Shown here piece after piece: positions 1 to 9,676 of a DNA stretch of 64,000 nucleotides. The notes under the pieces were generated by a model. That model saw only the letters and a list, made by a program, of their open reading frames with translations. It was not told where the DNA came from and did not search any database. The stretch covers positions 124,001 through 188,000 of the forward strand of contig NZ_JHEI01000135.1 in assembly GCF_001273835.1 (NCBI RefSeq). The letters are read 5' to 3'. The translations under genes and the position numbers were made by a program. The DNA comes from Leucobacter celer subsp. astrifaciens (GTDB taxonomy: Bacteria > Actinomycetota > Actinomycetes > Actinomycetales > Microbacteriaceae). Position 1 is the stretch's first letter, and every line of letters starts with the position of its first letter.

Positions 1-593
1 ATGTGCTCGACGCGGTGCTCGCCCGGTATTCGCAACTCCGCAACACGGGTTCGCTCAGCCACCTGCGCACTCGGGCTGCGCTGTACCACGAGCTGGAGGT
101 GGCCCGGTGGCTGTTGCACGGAGTCGACTCCCACGACCGCTCGGTCACCGACGACGCGGTCGCCATGCTCGACCGGATGGTCGGCATCGCGGGACCGCTC
201 GGGCGTGCTCTCGCCGGGAGCGCGCCCCGCGCCCCGATGGGCGAGGCGGAGGTGTCCGCGCTGCTCGCCGAGACCCCGGAGGTCGTGGATCAGCTCTCGG
301 ACACCGCCGCCTACGAGGCTCTCGACGAGGACCGGATGTTCGGAGTCGACACCGACTTCATCGAACCGCTGCGCGAGCCCGGGGAGCCCGGGGAGGGCGA
401 GCCCGTGGACCGCGACGCCGAGGGCGGCGACTCCGAGGGTGGAGACTCCGAGGAAAGCGCCTCCGGGTCGACCGTGCGATCCGATGAGAGCAGCGACTCC
501 GGATCACCCGACACCGCGGACACGCAGAACGATCCGTCCGAGCAGCTCACCGAGCCGATCGATCCGGAGGACCTGCCCGGACCGCGGTCCTGA
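1..593 (+). CDS. C-terminal part of an unidentified protein, possibly phosphotransferase-like (left-truncated)
   Basis: The reading frame is open from base 3 and ends at 593, so the gene starts outside the window. About 115 residues look globular, including a stretch with ELEVARWLLHGV. They are followed by roughly 70 residues of acidic, Ser/Gly/Asp-rich low-complexity tail. The globular part resembles the C-terminus of aminoglycoside-phosphotransferase-like proteins that I associate with actinobacterial helicase-nuclease loci. That is a recollection of family and context; no catalytic motif lies in the visible part. It runs in the same direction as the glycerophosphodiesterase 16 bp downstream. 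Confidence 0.5.
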   Translation, partial: VLDAVLARYSQLRNTGSLSHLRTRAALYHELEVARWLLHGVDSHDRSVTDDAVAMLDRMVGIAGPLGRALAGSAPRAPMGEAEVSALLAETPEVVDQLSDTAAYEALDEDRMFGVDTDFIEPLREPGEPGEGEPVDRDAEGGDSEGGDSEESASGSTVRSDESSDSGSPDTADTQNDPSEQLTEPIDPEDLPGPRS

Positions 594-609
594 CCCGAAC
601 GGCGCGCGC

Positions 610-1386
610 ATGACCCATCCGTATCTCGCCGGCGCAGCGAGCCCGCGCGTGCTCGCGCATCGCGGTTTCGTGTCCGACGCGCTGGCCTCCGCCGGCGTCG
701 TCGAGAACAGTCTCGCCGCCTTCGCCTCGGCGGTGCACGCCGGCGCAGTGTATCTCGAGACCGACTGCCACCTGACGAGCGACGGTGAGGTCGTGCTCTG
801 CCACGACGCCGACCTCGGCCGGATCGTGGACGACCCGCGTCCGGTCGCGGCGGTCACCCGCCGCGAGCTCGCGGCCCTCATGGCGGAACGGGGCGGCCTG
901 CTCACGCTGGAGCAGGCGCTCGAGGAATTTCCCGAGGCGCGCTTCAACATCGACGTCAAGGCTTCCGCGGCCGCAGAGGCGGTGGGCCGCATCGTGGCTC
1001 CCCACGGGGATCGGGTGCTCGTCACGAGCTTCGACGACGGGTATCGGATGCGCGCGCTGCGCGCCGCCGAAGCGGTCCCGGGATCGTTCCGTCCTGCGAC
1101 CTCGCCCGGGCGCAGGCGCCTGATCTCCGTGCTCGCCGCGGTCGTGTCGAGATCCCGGCCCCGCATCGCCCGTGCGCTCTCGGGCATCGATGCCCTGCAG
1201 ATCCCCGAGCGCCGAGGGCCGGTGCGCGTGCTGAGTCGCCGTCTGCTCGACGAGACCCGCCGTCTCGGCGTCGAGGTGCACGTCTGGACCGTCAACGATC
1301 CCCGGCGCATGCGCGAACTCGTCGAGCGCGGCGTCTCGGGGATCATCACCGATCGCACCGACCTCGCGCTCGACGCGCTGGGATGA
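610..1386 (+). CDS. glycerophosphodiester phosphodiesterase
   Basis: This 258-residue protein has the GDPD signature. An N-terminal LAHRGF is followed by ENSLAAF, by ETDCHLTSDGEVVLCHD (substrate and metal ligands E, D and H of the TIM barrel), and near the C-terminus by VWTVND and GIITD. The family hydrolyses glycerophosphodiesters to glycerol-3-phosphate and an alcohol. No signal peptide is visible, so it is probably cytoplasmic. The frame is open far upstream, but the ATG at 610 directly precedes the conserved domain and falls just after the preceding gene, so I take it as the start. It converges on adnB with a 2-bp gap. Confidence 0.9.
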   Translation: MTHPYLAGAASPRVLAHRGFVSDALASAGVVENSLAAFASAVHAGAVYLETDCHLTSDGEVVLCHDADLGRIVDDPRPVAAVTRRELAALMAERGGLLTLEQALEEFPEARFNIDVKASAAAEAVGRIVAPHGDRVLVTSFDDGYRMRALRAAEAVPGSFRPATSPGRRRLISVLAAVVSRSRPRIARALSGIDALQIPERRGPVRVLSRRLLDETRRLGVEVHVWTVNDPRRMRELVERGVSGIITDRTDLALDALG

Positions 1387-1388
1387 AG

Positions 1389-4300
1389 TCAGCGCCCGGC
1401 GCCGCTGACCTCCCCGCCCGCGAGCCTGGCCGCGGCCTCGCCCCAGATCTGCTCCAGCTCTGCGATGCTGCGGAGAGTGCCACCGCGCAGTTCGACTCCT
1501 TCTGACACGTAGAACAGCGAGACGTCGATGAGCGCCGGATCGATGTCGGCCCACTGCGCGTAGGCGTGCCGGTAGAGGTCGAGCTGGAAGAATCGGCTCT
1601 CGCGCTCCCGATCGTTCCGCGGCGACCGACCGGCTTTCCAGTCGACGATCTCGTAGCGCTCGACGGCCGCGTCGGGATCCGCCGCGGGGTCCGTCACCCG
1701 GTAGACGGCATCGAGTTTGCACACCAGGGTGCGTCCGGCGAAGGGCAGCGTGACCTCCTGCTCGACGGCGATCGGCCGACGATCCGCCCAGCGCGATCGC
1801 TCGAACTGCTCGATCAGCGGCCGCAGCGCCGCCTCGTCCTCCGACCGGAGTCCGCCCGCGTCGCCGTCTCCTCGGCCCGACTCCCCCGCGCCGGCAGTTC
1901 CCGCGCCCGTCGGGCTCGCCGCACCGAGTCCGATCCCGTCGAACTCCGCGAGCTCGGGATCGGGGAACTCGAGCTCGAGACCGCTCAGCGGCAGAGCGGT
2001 GCCTCGGGCGGTGGTGGCGCGCCGCTCGACCCACTCGTGGAAGCGGTTGCCGACGCGCGTGCGCCGGTAGGGGCGCTGCGGAACGGGGCGCAGCCTGCGC
2101 CGCTCGGCTCGTTCGGGGTCCTCGATGAACTCGTGGAAGGTCGAGGCCGTGATCCGCTCCGGGAGCATCGCCGCATCGGTCCCCGGGACAGCGGTGGCAC
2201 GAGCGGTGTCGTTCGTGTCGGATGGCTCCGGAAGCGCTCCTCCGCCGTACCGGCTCCCGTTCCTGATCCCCTGCGAGGCCCGTCGCTCGGCCAGCAGCAG
2301 GCGCACGGTCTCATCGAGTTCGGGATCCTCGCGCCAGTCCTGTTCGGGGTCGCGCGCGTCGAGCGCCGTTCGCAGGGTTTCGGCGGCGCGCAGCACCGCC
2401 GGACCTCGGGCGCCGAGCGGATCCGGTGGCCACTGCATCGTGAGTTCGGCGAGTTCGCTGGGGTCGCTCTCGTACGCGCTCGCGTGCGGCAGCCCCGCGA
2501 TGATTCCTGCCTCCTGCAGTTCGAGCAGATAGGGCGAGGGCGTGCGGGGGCGCATCTGTCCGCCCCAGAACGAACCGCTCAGCAGCAGGCGCTCGGCCGA
2601 GCGCGTCACTGCGACGTAGGCCAGCCGCCGCTCCTCCTCCTGATGCCGTTCCTTGAGTTCCTCCTTGTAGGCGGCGATCCGATCGCAGAGCTCCTTCTGC
2701 GTGTCGGCGAGGCGCCAGTTCAGCCGGGGCCTGGCGGGGGCATCGCCTCTCAGCTCGTCCGGGATCTCGCCGGTGCGCAGCCACCCCGCCCCGGTGCGCG
2801 GCGCTCCGGGGAACTCGCCTCCCACCAGTCTGGGCACCGCGACCAGGTCCCACTCGAGGCCTTTCGCCCCGTGCGCGGTGATGAGCTGCACCGTGCCGGG
2901 CTGGGGAGCCGCGACGTGCTCCGCCGCCTCGTCCGATTCGGTGGCGCGTTCGATCCACTCGAGCAGTGACGGCAGCGTGCCGCGACTGTCCACGGCGAGG
3001 TAGCCCTCCACCAGTTCGGCGAACACGTCCAGGTTCGCGTGCGCCGCCGAGCTGCCGGCCAGCTCCCGCGCCTCATTGGCGTCGAGCTCGATATCGAGGC
3101 GCAGCGCCTGCACGGTGGCGCTGATCAGCTCCCCGACGCTGCCGCCGACGCCCTGCCGCAGTCCCGCCAGCATGCGGCCCGCGTCGCGCAGCCGGGTTCG
3201 CCCGGTCTCGCTGATGCCCCGCAGCGCGCGGTGGTCGAGATCGCGCATCGAGGCGATCTGGTCGAGCGCGTCGATGAGGGTGTACTGCCGATCCGGATCC
3301 GGCAGCACGCTGTCTGCGGAACGCTCCGCCTCGCCGAGCGGCTGCTGCGAGACGTCCCGATCGGCGAACCACCTGGCCGCGTCGCGCAGACCCCCGATAT
3401 CGGCGACCCCCAGGCGAAAGCGCGGACCGGTCAGCAGGCGGATGAGGGGGCCCCCGGCGTCGGCGTACCAGAGGCAGCGCAGCACGCTCACGACGTCGGT
3501 GACCTCGGGGGTGGTGAGGAGACCGCCGAGGCCGACGATGCGATTGGGCACGCCCGCGTCCGCGAGGGCGGCCGAGAAGGCGGCCATGGGGCTGCGCTTG
3601 CGGAAGATGATGGCGGCGCTCGGCTGCTCGCCGTGCTCGGCGAGATGCGCATCGCGGGCCGCGCGCATCCACTCGGCCACCGCCAACCGCTCCTCGTGCA
3701 CGGTCTCCGGGTAGCACCACTCGACCGTTCCCGTGCCGGCTCCGGGCCGCGGTGCGAGCCGGGGCACGTCGACCGCGGCCTCCGCCGCGAGCGGGGCCGC
3801 GATGACGTTGGCCGCGTCGAGCACGCGCTCCGGATTGCGCCAGCTCGTCGACAGAGTGAGCGTCGCGGGAGTGCGAGCCGCGGCTTCCCGCCCGCTGCCG
3901 CGGAAATCGGAGTGGAACGACTGCAGCCCGGCGGCGGAGGCGCCCCGCCAGCCGTAGATCGACTGGTGCGGATCCCCGACAGCCATGACGGGCGCACCCG
4001 CGAAGATCATGGACAGGAACCTGGTCTGCCCCACCGAGGTGTCCTGCACCTCGTCGAGCAGCACGGCCCGATGACGCCGCCGGAGCACGCGGATCGCGTC
4101 AGCGGAGCGCTCGAGCGACCGGGTGGCGAAGGCCAGCTGGTCGGAGAACTCGATGAGGCCCCGCCCCTGCTTCTCCTCCGCGTACGCGCGCGCGAGCCGG
4201 GTGATGAGCGGGGTCTCCGCGAGGCTCGCGACGGCATCGCGCACCGGAGCGTAGACCTTGCCGCTGTCGAGCGGGGTCTTCTCGTTGTAGGGCAGCTGCC

Positions 4301-5033
4301 GCACACGGCCGAACTCGTCGACCACCTGATCGACGCGGTCGAGGGAGGTGAGGTTGTCCGCGACGGCGTGGTCGAGGCTCAGAACGTGCCTGACGAGCTG
4401 CGACACGCCGAGTTCGCTGCCCGCCAGCGCGGGGTCGCGGCTCTCGATCACGACCTCGCGTGCGATGCGCCAGGCCGTCGCCTCGTCGATCACGACCGCT
4501 CCGGGTGCCACACCGGCCGCGACGCCGAACTCCTGCAGCACGCCCGCGGCGAAGGAGTTGTAGGTGCTCACCTCGGGGATGTCGAGGCCGTCGGCGAGCA
4601 GTTCGATCAGCTGGGCAGCGCGCGCGGACTCGTCGGGTGCGAGGTCGCCGCGCTCGGCGGCGTCGCGCAGCCGGTCCGCGAAGGTCTCGAGCCTGCCGGT
4701 GATGCGCTCGCGCAGTTCGCCGGCGGCCTTGCGGGTGAAGGTGAGGCCCAGCACCTCGTCGGGAGCCACGAGCCCGTTCGCGACGAGCCAGACGACGCGG
4801 TTGGCCATGGTCTCGGTCTTGCCGCTGCCGGCGCCGGCGACCACGAGCGTGCTGCCGCCGAGCGGGTGCTCGATGACCGCCCGCTGCTCCGGCGTGGGAA
4901 CGATCGGCGGCTTCGGAGGTGTCGCGAGGATCTGGGCGATGCGCTCGGCCGAGAACACGGGTCGCGGAGCACTGTCAGCCGCCGCCATCGCAGTCGCGGT
5001 CGCCGCCGTCGGCGTCGTCGATGCGTCGATCAT
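1389..5033 (-). CDS. adnB: AdnB-like UvrD/RecB-family helicase-nuclease
   Basis: The product is about 1214 residues with an SF1 motor domain and a C-terminal Cas4/RecB-type nuclease domain. Visible motifs are Walker A GAGSGKT near residue 67, Walker B LLDEVQD near 330, and TAHGAKGLEWD. In the last 120 residues come KLDAVYR, VDWKAG (the D-x-K nuclease centre) and QLDLYRHAYA. AdnAB dimers resect double-strand breaks in mycobacteria and replace RecBCD/AddAB in many actinobacteria. The frame extends upstream to 5069, but I prefer the ATG at 5033 because it overlaps the stop of adnA as ATGA, which indicates translational coupling. By analogy with mycobacteria this subunit, with a canonical Walker B, would be the lead motor. 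Confidence 0.9.
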   Translation of the reverse strand: MIDASTTPTAATATAMAAADSAPRPVFSAERIAQILATPPKPPIVPTPEQRAVIEHPLGGSTLVVAGAGSGKTETMANRVVWLVANGLVAPDEVLGLTFTRKAAGELRERITGRLETFADRLRDAAERGDLAPDESARAAQLIELLADGLDIPEVSTYNSFAAGVLQEFGVAAGVAPGAVVIDEATAWRIAREVVIESRDPALAGSELGVSQLVRHVLSLDHAVADNLTSLDRVDQVVDEFGRVRQLPYNEKTPLDSGKVYAPVRDAVASLAETPLITRLARAYAEEKQGRGLIEFSDQLAFATRSLERSADAIRVLRRRHRAVLLDEVQDTSVGQTRFLSMIFAGAPVMAVGDPHQSIYGWRGASAAGLQSFHSDFRGSGREAAARTPATLTLSTSWRNPERVLDAANVIAAPLAAEAAVDVPRLAPRPGAGTGTVEWCYPETVHEERLAVAEWMRAARDAHLAEHGEQPSAAIIFRKRSPMAAFSAALADAGVPNRIVGLGGLLTTPEVTDVVSVLRCLWYADAGGPLIRLLTGPRFRLGVADIGGLRDAARWFADRDVSQQPLGEAERSADSVLPDPDRQYTLIDALDQIASMRDLDHRALRGISETGRTRLRDAGRMLAGLRQGVGGSVGELISATVQALRLDIELDANEARELAGSSAAHANLDVFAELVEGYLAVDSRGTLPSLLEWIERATESDEAAEHVAAPQPGTVQLITAHGAKGLEWDLVAVPRLVGGEFPGAPRTGAGWLRTGEIPDELRGDAPARPRLNWRLADTQKELCDRIAAYKEELKERHQEEERRLAYVAVTRSAERLLLSGSFWGGQMRPRTPSPYLLELQEAGIIAGLPHASAYESDPSELAELTMQWPPDPLGARGPAVLRAAETLRTALDARDPEQDWREDPELDETVRLLLAERRASQGIRNGSRYGGGALPEPSDTNDTARATAVPGTDAAMLPERITASTFHEFIEDPERAERRRLRPVPQRPYRRTRVGNRFHEWVERRATTARGTALPLSGLELEFPDPELAEFDGIGLGAASPTGAGTAGAGESGRGDGDAGGLRSEDEAALRPLIEQFERSRWADRRPIAVEQEVTLPFAGRTLVCKLDAVYRVTDPAADPDAAVERYEIVDWKAGRSPRNDRERESRFFQLDLYRHAYAQWADIDPALIDVSLFYVSEGVELRGGTLRSIAELEQIWGEAAARLAGGEVSGAGR

Positions 5034-8000
5034 GCGTGGCTCACCGCCGGGATGATGTGCAGCCGGCAATCGCCCGGCTGGTGCTGATCGGAGCAGTGAT
5101 GCTCGACGCGCGCCGTGTACTCTCCGGCCGCCATGACACGGGCGACGCTCGCGACTCGGCGCATCAGCTCCTCCTTCGCCTCATCGGTGATCGGCTGTTG
5201 CACGCGCTCGACGTACTCGGACTTCTTCGCGGCGTCGGGATGCACGTAGAGCAGCCTGGCCCCTCCGCTCACCGGCTCGGCCGCGGCAGCCTGAGCCATC
5301 GCCCCCGGCTCCTCCTCGGCGGGGTCCGCGACAGCAGGCTCCCCCTCACGGTCGAGTTCGAAGGCGCCCCGCGTCACGCCGAGCTGATAGGCCTGCAGCT
5401 GGGCGTGGGTCTCGGCCTCGGCCTTCGACGGGAGGTTTCGTCCGGTCTTGAGATCGAGCACGGTGATCTCGATCCCGCCGTCGGCTCGCGGAGTCGCCTC
5501 GATCCGGTCGGCTACGCCGCGCAGCACCGCGCGATCGACCGGGACGGAGAATCGGGTCTCTCGGCCGAGGAGCTGGCGCTCGGACGCCTCGAAATCGCGC
5601 AGGTAGGCGGCGAGGCCCCGAGTCTGCGCCTCGGCGAGCCGCCTGGTGCGCTCGGATTCCCACTCGGCCTCGAAGGGCAGTTTGCGCCACTCGCTCAGAA
5701 CGGTTTCGAGCAGTTCCTCCGGATCATGCCCCTGCGCCGTCTCGAGCGCGTGGTGCACGAGCGTGCCGAGGCTGGCCTGCACGCTTCCCCCGCCTCCGCC
5801 CAGGGCGGCGACCGCCCAGTCGAGCGGGCAGTTCTCCGCCCGCTCGAGCTGCGACGGACTCACCGGAACCTGCAGCTCCGGGTCGTCGTCGAGGTCGTAG
5901 AGCGGTGCCGTCGTACTCGGCGGCAGCACGCCGTACCATTCGTCGGGATGGGCTCCCGTCACCTGCTCGCCGGCGAGCGCCACGAGGGCGCGCAGCGCCT
6001 GCTCGTCGGCGGGGTCGACCGCGAGCCGGCGCCGCATCTCGGCGGTGAGACCCCGCAGGGTGAGACGTGCGCTGGGCAGGTCTTCACGCAGGCGATCGCG
6101 CCCGAACCCGAAGAAGGGGCTCGGGTGCTGGTCCTCGTCCGCAATCGCCACGACGAGGACCTCGTCGCGGGCCCGGGCGCAGCTGTGGGCGAACAGTCGC
6201 AGCTCGTCGTGAATCGTGTCGCGACGGGACGGCGGGATCGCTTCGCCTCCGCGCAACCAGCGCTCGAGCGCCGCTGTTCCGAGCAGCGAACCTCGTGCCC
6301 TGAGGTTGGGCCAGGAGCCGTCCTGCAGCCCGATCACGGCGACCACGCCGAACTCGCGGCCGATCGCCCCCTGCGGGGTGGTGACGGTGACGGCCGCCCG
6401 TGCACTGCGCTGCGCCAGCGAGTCCTCGGGCACGGCGCTCTGCAGCAGGTCCTCGAGCAGCTCGGCGATCGGCTGCTCGCTGTCCTGCTCCTCGTGCCGC
6501 TGGAGGGCGAAGAAGAGCCCCATGACCGCATCGAGCGAGCGGTGGGCCTCGTCCGCCCGCGCGCCGCGGCCGTCGAGCGCCTCCTCCTGCCAGCGCTCGA
6601 CGAGGCGCGTCCGCTCCCACAGCGTCCACAGCACCTCGCGAGGGGTGCCGCCCGCCTGCAGCACCTGCGACGCCGCGGCCGAGAGAAGACCGAGGCGGCG
6701 CAGGGCCCGCCCACCGGCGCTGTCGATGACGGGGGTGCTGCCGGGGATCGCGAAGCCCTCCAGCACGAGTTCGTCGATGGCCTGCGGCTCTCGTTCCTCC
6801 GCGGCGGCGTCGCGGCGCTCCTGCAGCAGGAGCGCCCCGCGCAGGCGCCGGATCGCGACGGGGTCGAGGCCGCCGACCACGCCTCCCGCGAGCTGGAGGA
6901 CATCGGCTGCGGTGAACTCGCGGATGCCGAGCACCTGCTGCAGCAGGAGCACCAGCTCGCGCACGATCTGGTGCTCGCGCAGCACGATGCCACCCGCCGC
7001 GACGCCGGTGGGCACCTGATGCGCCGCGAGCGCTCTGGCCGCCCGGGCCGCCTCGGCTCGACTGCGACAGATCACGGCCATGTCGCGCCAGGCGACAGGA
7101 GGCGCCCCGTCCAGGCCGAGGTGTCTGGCCCTCAGACGGTGCGCGATGATTCCGAGCTGCTCAGCCGGGGATCCCGCGGCCGCGAATTGCACCGCAGCGG
7201 ATAGCCCGGCAGCGGACTGCTCGGCATCGGATCGCGCGGCAGCGGACGCGGCCGCACGCTGCTCCCCGGCTCCCGCGGCGCCGATACGGATGGTCAGATC
7301 GTGGACGAGACGGCGCACCTCCGCGCCGTGCCGATGCACGGTGTCGAGCACCGCGAGCTGCTCGGCCTCTCCCGCTCGGGTCTCGTCGGCGCCGCGACGC
7401 GCCAGTTCCGAGCCGAGCCGGGAGAGCGCGTCGGTGCGCTCTCCGTGGAATGCGCTCGTCGCGATGTCGGGGTCGCCGAACACCCACACAACGCTGCCCG
7501 CGCTCGCGCACGCGGCCAGGAGGGCGAGCTCCCCCTCGCCCAGTTCCTGGGCGTCGTCGACGAGGATCATCCGCGGCAGCCGGATCCCGCCGCTGGAGGC
7601 GCCGGGGTCTGCAGCGAGGGGATCCGGAGCGAGAGACCCGTGCGCGACGACACCCTCGGCGCGCACCGCTCGTGCGGCCTCCCGCAGCAGTCCGCTCGAG
7701 CTCAACTCCCCCGGCCGCTCGCGCACGAGGGCGCCGGAGACCGCGGAGATGAGTTCCAGTCCATCGATCCACCGTTCGAGCTGTCCGGGCTCCGGCAGCC
7801 GCGTGAACGCCTCGCCGCCCGATCGCTCGCGCAGACCGCGCAGGCGCGAGGCAAGCAGCGCGGCATCGAGGTCGAAGTCGTCGACGATGCGCCAGAGTTC
7901 GCGCAACTCCGCCCGGAAGGCCGGGCTCCGGAGCACCTCGGGAGGCAGGCCCGCGACGCCCGCCTCGGCCGTGCCATCCTTGACCGTGCCATCCTTGACC

Positions 8001-8404
8001 GCGCCATCCTCGAGCGCGCCCGTCGAGGCGAGCCCCGCCTCCACCACCGCGACGATCCCCTCGTCCTGCGCCGTCCCGGTCAGCAGCCGGGGTGCATCCC
8101 GCCCCGTCAGCGCGGAGGACCGGGCGAGCACGGCGAAGCCCAGCGAAGCGGCCGTACGAACGGGAGTGCCGCCGATGGCCCGGCCGATGCCGCGCTCGAC
8201 CGCCGGACGCAGCTCGGCGGCGACGAGACGGCTGGGGGCGATCGCGAGCACGTCCTCCTCGCTCCAGCCCGGACGCCGCAGCGCCCGGGCGTACGCCTCG
8301 ACGAGCACGCGGGTCTTCCCCGTGCCCGGCGCCCCCAGAATACGGGCGTGACGCGCGGGATCGAGGTCGAGCGCGCGAGCCTGGGAGGGGTCGAATCCGG
8401 TCAT
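5030..8404 (-). CDS. adnA: AdnA-like helicase-nuclease subunit
   Basis: This 1124-residue partner of the next gene has Walker A LGAPGTGKTR near residue 25 and a divergent Walker B, LVDDAQE instead of DExQ. The C-terminal nuclease has GTLVHHALE and VLDLKTGRN with the D-x-K centre. A single Cys (ENCPLDW) lies before the nuclease and two lie near the C-terminus (HHCSDQ, GDCRLH). That is fewer than the four usually seen in AddB-type Fe-S nucleases, so whether a cluster forms is unclear. Two low-complexity inserts interrupt the motor region, one made of 15-bp tandem repeats. The ATG at 8404 has a TAGGCT box 6 nt upstream and no Shine-Dalgarno sequence. AdnA is expected to be the auxiliary motor with an active nuclease. 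Confidence 0.88.
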   Translation of the reverse strand: MTGFDPSQARALDLDPARHARILGAPGTGKTRVLVEAYARALRRPGWSEEDVLAIAPSRLVAAELRPAVERGIGRAIGGTPVRTAASLGFAVLARSSALTGRDAPRLLTGTAQDEGIVAVVEAGLASTGALEDGAVKDGTVKDGTAEAGVAGLPPEVLRSPAFRAELRELWRIVDDFDLDAALLASRLRGLRERSGGEAFTRLPEPGQLERWIDGLELISAVSGALVRERPGELSSSGLLREAARAVRAEGVVAHGSLAPDPLAADPGASSGGIRLPRMILVDDAQELGEGELALLAACASAGSVVWVFGDPDIATSAFHGERTDALSRLGSELARRGADETRAGEAEQLAVLDTVHRHGAEVRRLVHDLTIRIGAAGAGEQRAAASAAARSDAEQSAAGLSAAVQFAAAGSPAEQLGIIAHRLRARHLGLDGAPPVAWRDMAVICRSRAEAARAARALAAHQVPTGVAAGGIVLREHQIVRELVLLLQQVLGIREFTAADVLQLAGGVVGGLDPVAIRRLRGALLLQERRDAAAEEREPQAIDELVLEGFAIPGSTPVIDSAGGRALRRLGLLSAAASQVLQAGGTPREVLWTLWERTRLVERWQEEALDGRGARADEAHRSLDAVMGLFFALQRHEEQDSEQPIAELLEDLLQSAVPEDSLAQRSARAAVTVTTPQGAIGREFGVVAVIGLQDGSWPNLRARGSLLGTAALERWLRGGEAIPPSRRDTIHDELRLFAHSCARARDEVLVVAIADEDQHPSPFFGFGRDRLREDLPSARLTLRGLTAEMRRRLAVDPADEQALRALVALAGEQVTGAHPDEWYGVLPPSTTAPLYDLDDDPELQVPVSPSQLERAENCPLDWAVAALGGGGGSVQASLGTLVHHALETAQGHDPEELLETVLSEWRKLPFEAEWESERTRRLAEAQTRGLAAYLRDFEASERQLLGRETRFSVPVDRAVLRGVADRIEATPRADGGIEITVLDLKTGRNLPSKAEAETHAQLQAYQLGVTRGAFELDREGEPAVADPAEEEPGAMAQAAAAEPVSGGARLLYVHPDAAKKSEYVERVQQPITDEAKEELMRRVASVARVMAAGEYTARVEHHCSDQHQPGDCRLHIIPAVSHA
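7971..8015. repeat. Three 15-bp tandem repeats inside adnA
   Basis: Three consecutive 15-bp units, the first two identical (GTGCCATCCTTGACC) and the third diverged, encode repeated V-K-D-G-T pentapeptides on the minus strand. The unit length keeps the frame. A second Ala/Ser-rich degenerate repeat lies near 7190-7260 in the same gene. Both look like local duplications in a surface linker. Confidence 0.85.
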
Positions 8405-8455
8405 GTGCTCAGCCTACTGAGCACCTCCGACAGCGTCGGGATCGGCGATCCCGAC
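8405..8455. promoter_or_regulatory. Two perfect palindromes at the adnA promoter
   Basis: At 8405-8424 the arms GTGCTCAG and CTGAGCAC are separated by CCTA. This palindrome covers the presumed minus-strand -10 box (TAGGCT) and abuts the adnA start codon. A second perfect 9-bp inverted repeat, GTCGGGATC/GATCCCGAC with a 3-nt spacer, is at 8435-8455, about where the -35 region would lie. The placement suggests operator sites, though an RNA hairpin is possible if transcription starts further upstream. Neither matches the actinobacterial LexA box GAAC-N4-GTTC. Confidence 0.45.
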
Positions 8456-8576
8456 TGCGCCGAGGGCGAACGCGGGGGTCGATCGGGCGCTCGCCGGCCC
8501 GCGCAGCCCTAGACTCGAAGACAGTTGCACACAGTCAGCGTCGTGGCACGCGCCACAGTATTCGAGGAGGCACCCC

Positions 8577-8801
8577 GTGGAAGTTCGCATCGGCATCAAG
8601 CACTCGCCCCGTGAGCTCTCGTTCGAGACCGAGTCGACGGCTGACGAGGTGCGCGCCCTCATCGAGGATGCAGTGGCCAAGGAGTCGGCGCTCGTCGCGC
8701 TCGCGGACGTGAAGGGCCGGCAGTACCTCGTCGACACCGAGTCGATCGCCTACATCGAGCTCGGCGGCGAGGGCGGCCGCAAGGTCGGCTTCATCAGCTA
8801 G
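8577..8801 (+). CDS. DUF3107 family small protein
   Basis: This 74-residue protein begins MEVRIGIKHSPRELSFE and ends in YIELGGEGGRKVGF, the pattern of the actinobacterial DUF3107 family. No function is established for that family to my knowledge. The GTG at 8577 is preceded at 6 nt by a strong Shine-Dalgarno sequence (GAGGAGG, 8564-8570), unlike the many leaderless genes around it. No signal peptide or membrane segment is seen. It is transcribed divergently from adnAB, and a conserved neighbourhood with helicase genes is plausible but not shown here. Confidence 0.85.
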   Translation: MEVRIGIKHSPRELSFETESTADEVRALIEDAVAKESALVALADVKGRQYLVDTESIAYIELGGEGGRKVGFIS

Positions 8802-8881
8802 GGGTCGGATTCAGCAGCTCGGGATCCCGGCACCGGAACGCGCTCAGTCGCCCACGGCGGTGGGGCCGGCCGCAGGCACGG

Positions 8882-9652
8882 TTACGGCAGCAGTCGCTCG
8901 ACGAGTTCGTCCGGGCTGATGCCCTCGGCGCGGGCGGCTGCGGCGATCCGCTCGAGCGACGCCTGCGACAGGCCGTGCGCGGAGCCCGCGATCTCCCGCG
9001 AGCCCTGACCCGAAAGCGCCGTCCCGCCTGCCGCCGCCGCGTCGACTCCGGGCGCTCCCGTGGGCGCCGGAGTGCGCAGCAGCAGCGACATCACCGGCAG
9101 CACCACGATTCCGAGGGCCGCGAGGATCCACACGATGCCCGTGGCCTGCAGATATCCGTCGGGGTATTCGCCCACCAGCTCCCAGAGCAGCATCAGCGTG
9201 AGCAGCACGCCGGCGGCGAGCATCGCGAGGGTCGCGAAGAGCGCACTCCGCACCGGTCTGCGATCGTGGGCCACGAGCAGCAGGAGCAGTGAGGCGATCG
9301 CGCAGGCGCCCGTGAGGATCACCAGGGTGATCGTGAGCTTGAACGCCCCCTCATCCCAGTCGGGCTCGGCCCAGATCACCCACAGCAGCCGCGCGAGCGT
9401 CAGCACCGATACGCCGACCGCGATCCAGCCGAACCACTGCACCCGCCGGCCGATGAGCGCCGCACCGCAGAGCGCCGCGACGCTGAAGACCCCGATCAGC
9501 GCGGTCGTGCCGAGCACCTTCATCGCAGGATCCGACGTCACTCCGCCGAGCAGCACGGCGATACCGGCGACGGCCGCGAGGGCGAACGACGCCACGATCA
9601 CGACCACGATCCAGCGACGGATCCGGTGCGCGAAGGGCTTCGGCGAAGTCAT
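8882..9652 (-). CDS. Polytopic membrane protein of unknown function
   Basis: The 256-residue product has about six hydrophobic segments between residues 14 and 190. They are followed by a soluble C-terminal tail of about 60 residues, rich in Ala/Gly at first and ending in a helical piece (QASLERIAAAARAEGISPDE). No enzyme motif is recognised. It lies 24 bp downstream of coaBC on the same strand and is probably cotranscribed with it, but nothing ties it to coenzyme A synthesis. Confidence 0.75.
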   Translation of the reverse strand: MTSPKPFAHRIRRWIVVVIVASFALAAVAGIAVLLGGVTSDPAMKVLGTTALIGVFSVAALCGAALIGRRVQWFGWIAVGVSVLTLARLLWVIWAEPDWDEGAFKLTITLVILTGACAIASLLLLLVAHDRRPVRSALFATLAMLAAGVLLTLMLLWELVGEYPDGYLQATGIVWILAALGIVVLPVMSLLLRTPAPTGAPGVDAAAAGGTALSGQGSREIAGSAHGLSQASLERIAAAARAEGISPDELVERLLP

Positions 9653-9676
9653 GGTCAGGCCTTCCGTCAGCGGGAA

